Assembly (NCBI GenBank): GCA_016704435.1
Contig: JADJAB010000008.1
Span: forward strand, 62,001 to 126,000
DNA: 64,000 nucleotides
Source: Rhodobacter sp.
GTDB lineage: Bacteria; Pseudomonadota; Alphaproteobacteria; Rhodobacterales; Rhodobacteraceae
Direction of reading: 5' to 3'
Shown one piece after another: positions 59,842 to 64,000 of the stretch (position 1 is its first letter; the number at the start of each line of letters is the position of its first letter). The notes below the pieces were generated by a model, which ran no database searches, was not told the DNA's origin, and saw nothing but the letters and a program-made list of their open reading frames with translations. A program made the position numbers and the translations under genes.

Positions 59842-61451
59842 GCTTTGACGCCGTCATTGTTGGTGCGGGGCACAACGGGCTGGTGACGGCCTGTTACCTT
59901 GCCCGTTCAGGGATGAAGGTCTGCGTGGTTGAAAAGAACGACTGGATCGGCGGGGCGGCGGTCAGCCGCGAGCTGTATCCGGGCTTCACCTATTCCAACC
60001 GCTCTTACGTCCGTAGCCTCTTTCGCCCCGAAATCATGCGCGATCTGGAGCTGGCCAGGCACGGCTTGCAGATCCTGCCCTATGAGGGCGGCGCGGTCTT
60101 CCAGCAGGACGGCGGCTATCTGGGAATGTTCCGCGACCATGACGCCAACCGCCGCGAATTCGCCCGCCATTCCAGGCGCGATGCCGAGGCCTATGATCTC
60201 TACGCCCGCGACATCCTGCGGTTCTGCCGCTTCATCCGTCCGATGCTGATGCGCACACCGCCCGATCCGTCCAGCTTCCGGCCGCGAAATCTGTCGGAGT
60301 TGCTGTGGCTGGGCAAGCAGATGGGCGCCTTGTCCGAAGGGTTGCGGGCCAGGATGGTGCAGTTCTGGACCATGTCGATCGCCGACTTCCTGGATGAGTA
60401 CTTCGAGAGCCCGGTGATCAAGGGCTACCTTGCGGTCTCGGCCATCATCGGCACCGCGCTGGGGCCGATGTCGCCGGGGTCGGCCTATGTGCTGTTGCAT
60501 CACTATATGGGCGATGTGGATGGCAATGTCGGCGCCTGGGGCTTTGCGCGCGGCGGCATGGGGGCGATCACCAAGGCGTTGACCGCCAGCTTGCGGGCCT
60601 CGGGTGGTGAAGTGCGCGTGGGGCAGGGGGTGGAGCGGATTCTGGTCCGTTCGGGCAGGGCCGTGGGCGTGGCTTTGGCCAATGGCGATGAGGTGCATGG
60701 CGCGCGGGTGATCTCCAACATGGACGTCAAGCGGACCTTTCTTCGCCACGTCGAAGAGGCCGAGTTGCCGGAAGAATTTGTCAAGCGCGTCAAGGCGTTC
60801 AAGATCCGCGGCTCTTCGGGCAAGCTGAACATTGCTTTGGACTCCGCACCCGTTTTCCCGGCCCTGCCGGACGGCGCGCCGAACATCAAAGGCGATCTGC
60901 ATTTCACCGACTCGGTGGAGCGGATGGAACGCGGCTATGACGACTGGAAGGCCGGGCAGTTCAGCCGCGATCCGTTCCAGGATGTGATGATCCCGACGAT
61001 GATCGACCCGACGATGACCCCGCCGGGCAAGCATTTCATGTCGTGCTTCGTGCAATACGCGCCGCCGAAGATCGCCGGCCGCGAATGGACCGATGCCGAC
61101 CGCGACGCTTTTCGCGACACCTGTCTGGATCAGATCGCGGCCTATAGCCCTGGGTTCCGCGACCGCGTGCTGCATGTCGAAGTGCGCACCCCGCGCGAAT
61201 TGGAGGCCGAGGTTGGCCTGACCGAGGGCAATATCTTTCAGGGTGAATTGACCTTCGATCAATTGCTCTTCAACCGCCCGGTGCCGGGCTATGCGCAATA
61301 TCGCAGCCCGATCAAGGGGTTGTGGATGTGTGGATCCTCGACCCATCCCGGTGGCGGCGTGATGGGCGCGCCGGGGCGCAATGCAGCGGCGGAAGTGTTG
61401 CGCGAGGCGGGACGCAAAGGGGGGATGAGCGATGCCTACGCGGTCCTCTGA
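59838..61451 (+). CDS. Phytoene-desaturase-like FAD oxidoreductase 1
   Basis: This 537-residue flavoprotein has the dinucleotide motif VIVGAGHNGLVTACYLARSG (residues about 6-25) with Glu in VVEKND. The second FAD motif is near the C-terminus (LWMCGSSTHPGGGVMGAPG, about 497). It belongs to the NAD(P)/FAD-dependent amine-oxidase/desaturase group; carotenoid genes are absent, so a small amine or other substrate is more likely. It starts with a GTG at 59838 overlapping the aminotransferase stop (GTGA). Confidence 0.85.
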   Translation: MSFDAVIVGAGHNGLVTACYLARSGMKVCVVEKNDWIGGAAVSRELYPGFTYSNRSYVRSLFRPEIMRDLELARHGLQILPYEGGAVFQQDGGYLGMFRDHDANRREFARHSRRDAEAYDLYARDILRFCRFIRPMLMRTPPDPSSFRPRNLSELLWLGKQMGALSEGLRARMVQFWTMSIADFLDEYFESPVIKGYLAVSAIIGTALGPMSPGSAYVLLHHYMGDVDGNVGAWGFARGGMGAITKALTASLRASGGEVRVGQGVERILVRSGRAVGVALANGDEVHGARVISNMDVKRTFLRHVEEAELPEEFVKRVKAFKIRGSSGKLNIALDSAPVFPALPDGAPNIKGDLHFTDSVERMERGYDDWKAGQFSRDPFQDVMIPTMIDPTMTPPGKHFMSCFVQYAPPKIAGREWTDADRDAFRDTCLDQIAAYSPGFRDRVLHVEVRTPRELEAEVGLTEGNIFQGELTFDQLLFNRPVPGYAQYRSPIKGLWMCGSSTHPGGGVMGAPGRNAAAEVLREAGRKGGMSDAYAVL

Positions 61452-62943
61452 TATTCTGGTCATCGGCGGTGGCGTCAATGGCCTCGCCTGCGCCGCCCGG
61501 CTGGCCGCAAAGGGCCGAAAGGTGATGCTGCTGGAAGCCGCTGATACGGTAGGCGGCGGCGCCGGCGCGAGGGAGTTTGCGCCGGGCTACCGCGCGCCGG
61601 CGCTGGCACACCTGACCCAGGGGTTGGATCCGCGGATGGCTGCGGGGATGGATCTCGTGCGGCATGGTCTGGAGTTTCATCCCGGACTGGCAACCACCGT
61701 GCTGTCGGGCGGCGATCCTCTGGTGGTCCGGGGCGGGACGGCGGAGGGCCCCGATTCGTCGGCTTTCGCGGCCTTGCATGCCAAGCTGTCGGCTTTTGCA
61801 CGGGTGCTGGCGCCGTTTCGGCAGATGACCGCGCCGCGCTTGGGCGCAGGCAACCGCTGGGGCGGCTTCCTGCGGCATGGATTGGGCGTCAGGGCGCTGG
61901 GGCGCGATGACTTCCGCGAGTTGCTGCGGATGATCCTGATCAACGTGCATGACGTGGCCGAGGATGAGCTGACCGATGACCGGCTGAAGGGGCTGCTGGC
62001 GTTTGATGCGACGCTGGGGGCCTGGCTGGGGCCGCGCTCGCCCAACTCGCTGATCCTCTATCTGGACCGTCTGGCGCGCGGGGTGGATCCGTTGCTGCCG
62101 AAGGGCGGCATGGGGGCCTTGGCGGTGGCGCTGGGCCGCGCGGCGGAGGCGGCGGGGGTTTCCCTGCGCACTGGCGCGCGGGTGGCGCAGGTGCTGGTGG
62201 AGGGCGACCGGGCTTGCGGCGTGGCGCTGGAAGGTGGCGAGGAAGTGCGGGCGGGGCTGGTTGTTTCGGCGATGAACCCTCGGGTCACCTTTCAGGCGCT
62301 GGTCGGCGCGCAGGCATTGGATGCGGGGTTTTTCAAGCGCACGCATCATATCCGCTCGCGCGGCGGGGCGGCGAAGCTCCACCTGGCTTTGAAGGGCGCG
62401 CCGGGTTTTGCGGCGGACTTGCGGTCCCGGTTGGTGATTGCGGCCTCGCACGATGCGGTGGAGGCGGCCTTCAACCCGGTCAAATACGGCGAGGTGCCGG
62501 AAGCGCCGGTGATGGAGGTCATCCTGCCCTCGGCCCATGAACCCGGCCATGCGCCCGAGGGCGGGCATGTGATCTCGGCCATCGTGCAATTCGCTCCGCA
62601 TGCGCCGAAGGCCGGGGCAGAGGCGGCGCGGGAGGCAATGCTGGAGGCCAGCTTGCGGGTGCTCGAGGCGCAGGCGCCGGGCCTGCGCGGGCTGGTCGTG
62701 GGGGCGGAAATGCTGATGCCCTATGACATCGAGGATCTGTTCGGCATGGTGGGCGGCAACTGGCATCATGGCGAGCTGGCGGTGGAGCAGATGCTGTTCA
62801 ACCGTCCCATGGCCGAGATGGCGCAATATGCCACGCCGGTGCCGGGTCTGTGGCTGGCGGGTGCCGGCAGCCATCCGGGCGGCGGGATCAACGGGGCCGC
62901 CGGTTGGAACGCGGCGGGCGCGATCCTGGAGGCGCGGGCATGA
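61432..62943 (+). CDS. Phytoene-desaturase-like FAD oxidoreductase 2
   Basis: This 503-residue relative of the preceding protein has ILVIGGGVNGLACAARLAAKG at the start, ALLAFDATLGAWLGPRSP-like substrate-domain sequence (about 185) and the C-terminal GAGSHPGGGINGAAG (about 478). It overlaps the previous gene by 20 bases and the next by four (ATGA), so it is tightly coupled. The two oxidoreductases may act on successive steps or as a pair. Confidence 0.85.
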   Translation: MPTRSSDILVIGGGVNGLACAARLAAKGRKVMLLEAADTVGGGAGAREFAPGYRAPALAHLTQGLDPRMAAGMDLVRHGLEFHPGLATTVLSGGDPLVVRGGTAEGPDSSAFAALHAKLSAFARVLAPFRQMTAPRLGAGNRWGGFLRHGLGVRALGRDDFRELLRMILINVHDVAEDELTDDRLKGLLAFDATLGAWLGPRSPNSLILYLDRLARGVDPLLPKGGMGALAVALGRAAEAAGVSLRTGARVAQVLVEGDRACGVALEGGEEVRAGLVVSAMNPRVTFQALVGAQALDAGFFKRTHHIRSRGGAAKLHLALKGAPGFAADLRSRLVIAASHDAVEAAFNPVKYGEVPEAPVMEVILPSAHEPGHAPEGGHVISAIVQFAPHAPKAGAEAAREAMLEASLRVLEAQAPGLRGLVVGAEMLMPYDIEDLFGMVGGNWHHGELAVEQMLFNRPMAEMAQYATPVPGLWLAGAGSHPGGGINGAAGWNAAGAILEARA

Positions 62944-64000
62944 ATGATCTGACGCATTTCCGCTCGCCCCTGATGCGGACGCCGTTCCACGCGCGGACCT
63001 CGGCGGCCAATCTGCTGAACCGCTGGGGACCCTGGGGCGGCTACATGACCGCGCTTTGCTTTGGCGATATGGACATGGAATATACCGCGATCCGCAATGC
63101 GGCCTCGGTCTACGATCTGTGCCCGATGGTGAAATACCGGATCACCGGGCCGGATGCTGCGGGGTATCTGAACCGGCTGACCCTGCGCGATGTGGCCAGG
63201 CTGGCGGTGGGCGCGGTGCAATATACCGCCTGGGTCGATGATGCGGGCAAGCTGCTGGACGATGGCACGCTGTTCCGGCATGGGCCGGACGACTATCTGA
63301 TCTGCTGCCAGGAGCGGCATTTGCCGTGGCTTCTGGACTCGGCCCTTGGGTTCGACGTGGCGGTGGCAGAGGTGACCGAGGATATCGCCGCCCTGTCGTT
63401 GCAGGGGCCGTGCTCGGCCTCTGCGCTTGGCGCAGCGGGCTTCGATGTGTCGGCGCTGAAGCCGTTCCGGATGATGACGCTGCCGTTTCAGGGTGGCGAG
63501 ATCACCATCTCGCGCACCGGGTTCACCGGCGATCTGGGCTATGAGCTGTGGATGACCCCGGAACAGGCGCTGCCGCTGTGGGACCATCTTTTTGCGGCGG
63601 GAGCGCCCTTTGGTATCCGGCCCATCGGGTCGGACGCGCTTGATCTGGCGCGGATCGAGGCGGGATTCATCATCGCCGGAACGGATTTCGTGCCCGCCCA
63701 CCATGCCTTGCGCGAAGACCGCCCGCGCAGCCCGCTGGAAATGGGGCTGGGCTGGATGATCGACTGGGAAAAGGGGCCTTTCACCGGTCGCCGGGCGCTG
63801 CTGGCCGAAAAGGCGAACAAGGGTCGGACTGGGTGCTGCTGGGCCTGGACATTCCGGGCAATGTCAGCGCTGAGGGGTCGATCCTCTATCACGGCAAGCG
63901 GGTCGAAGCGGGGTTCATCACCGCCGCCGCCTGGTCGCCCGCGCTGAAAGCCAATGTGGCGCTGGCGCAGGTGAAGGGGCGGTGTGCCTCGGGCGAGAAT
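62940..64000 (+). CDS. GcvT-like aminomethyltransferase, one base missing, cut by window end
   Basis: The reading starts MNDLTHFRSPLMRTPFHART. Folate-binding T-protein features are RNAASVYDLCPMVKYRITGPDA (about 40), a THF-type region ISRTGFTGDLGYELW (about 186) and GSDALDLARIEAGF (about 225). Near 63821-63823 (GGG) one base seems missing; restoring it gives SDWVLLGLDIPGNVSAEGS and continues in frame past the window end. It probably passes a one-carbon unit from an N-methyl or aminomethyl group to tetrahydrofolate. It is coupled to the gene before it. Confidence 0.75.

Noticed and set aside
59838..62943. Carotenoid biosynthesis cluster
   Set aside because: Two desaturase-like flavoproteins are present, but there is no crtB, crtE or crtY-like gene; the partners are an aminotransferase and a folate-dependent enzyme, which fits amine catabolism better.
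1..64000. CRISPR arrays, prophage or restriction-modification and other defence genes
   Set aside because: No regularly spaced direct repeats and no phage structural, integrase, methylase or nuclease defence motifs were found; the only mobile trace is the transposase remnant.

Overview
The window is GC-rich, densely coded alphaproteobacterial chromosome. A Rhodobacteraceae-type host (Rhodobacter/Paracoccus relatives) is suggested by several things: the GatCA pair, the 55-residue form of ribosomal protein L33, an alphaproteobacterial-type RNase P RNA, DUF1127 and DUF2927 proteins, a complete-looking tad/cpa Flp-pilus cluster, and a dispersed intergenic element of the form GAGTATTT-N-CAAGATGAAG. 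The assignment is by gene content and style only; no 16S rRNA is present.

Layout. 1-9.1 kb: a partial haloacid dehalogenase, an alpha/beta hydrolase, an exporter-type ABC protein, an acyl-CoA synthetase, D-aminoacyl-tRNA deacylase with a sugar kinase, a small heat-shock protein and purC. 9.2-15.4 kb (minus strand): an envelope-stress-like module made of a zinc-ribbon membrane protein, an SPFH/GYF2 protein, a decayed secreted-protein gene, a DUF2927 protein, TelA, an XpaC-like protein and a 27-residue membrane microprotein. 15.5-23.9 kb: housekeeping genes (pseudouridine synthase, tadA, gatCA, amidase, rnpB, rpmG, Bax-inhibitor-1 protein). 24.1-36.4 kb: regulators (DUF1127/LysR divergon, XRE regulator with palindromes), hisN, two purine deaminases (8-oxoguanine and guanine), RraB, a CHAP lipoprotein, MgtE, 5-formyl-THF cyclo-ligase and a pair of tandem secreted paralogues.

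36.4-50.5 kb is a tad/cpa cluster on the minus strand. It runs from two near-identical Flp pilin genes, through a third pilin-like gene, cpaB, cpaC, an OmpA-type lipoprotein, cpaE, cpaF, tadB, tadC, two TPR lipoproteins and the prepilin peptidase, to an AAA ATPase. A lytic transglycosylase is divergent at its head. 50.6-53.6 kb holds a succinyl/3-oxoacid CoA-transferase pair separated by a small unknown gene, then a secreted protein of unknown function. 53.8-55.4 kb starts with tRNA-Leu(UAA) and then holds only decayed DNA, including an IS3-type transposase remnant. 55.4-57.6 kb carries azlCD, DUF3775, trxC and tRNA-Ala(CGC).

57.7-64.0 kb is a TetR-controlled catabolic-looking cluster: a class III aminotransferase (with an in-frame TAG), two phytoene-desaturase-like FAD oxidoreductases and a GcvT-like aminomethyltransferase that runs off the window. 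By inference it could degrade an N-methylated or amine-bearing compound into the one-carbon folate pool; the substrate is unknown.

Five otherwise normal genes (ceramidase-like, rpmG, quinone oxidoreductase, a secreted protein, gcvT-like) each carry a single-base indel, mostly in short homopolymers. Because one of them is ribosomal protein L33, base-calling errors are a real possibility and these should be checked before calling the genes dead. The pseudogene at 11.6-12.3 kb and the IS remnant at 54.6-55.3 kb show several lesions and look genuinely decayed.
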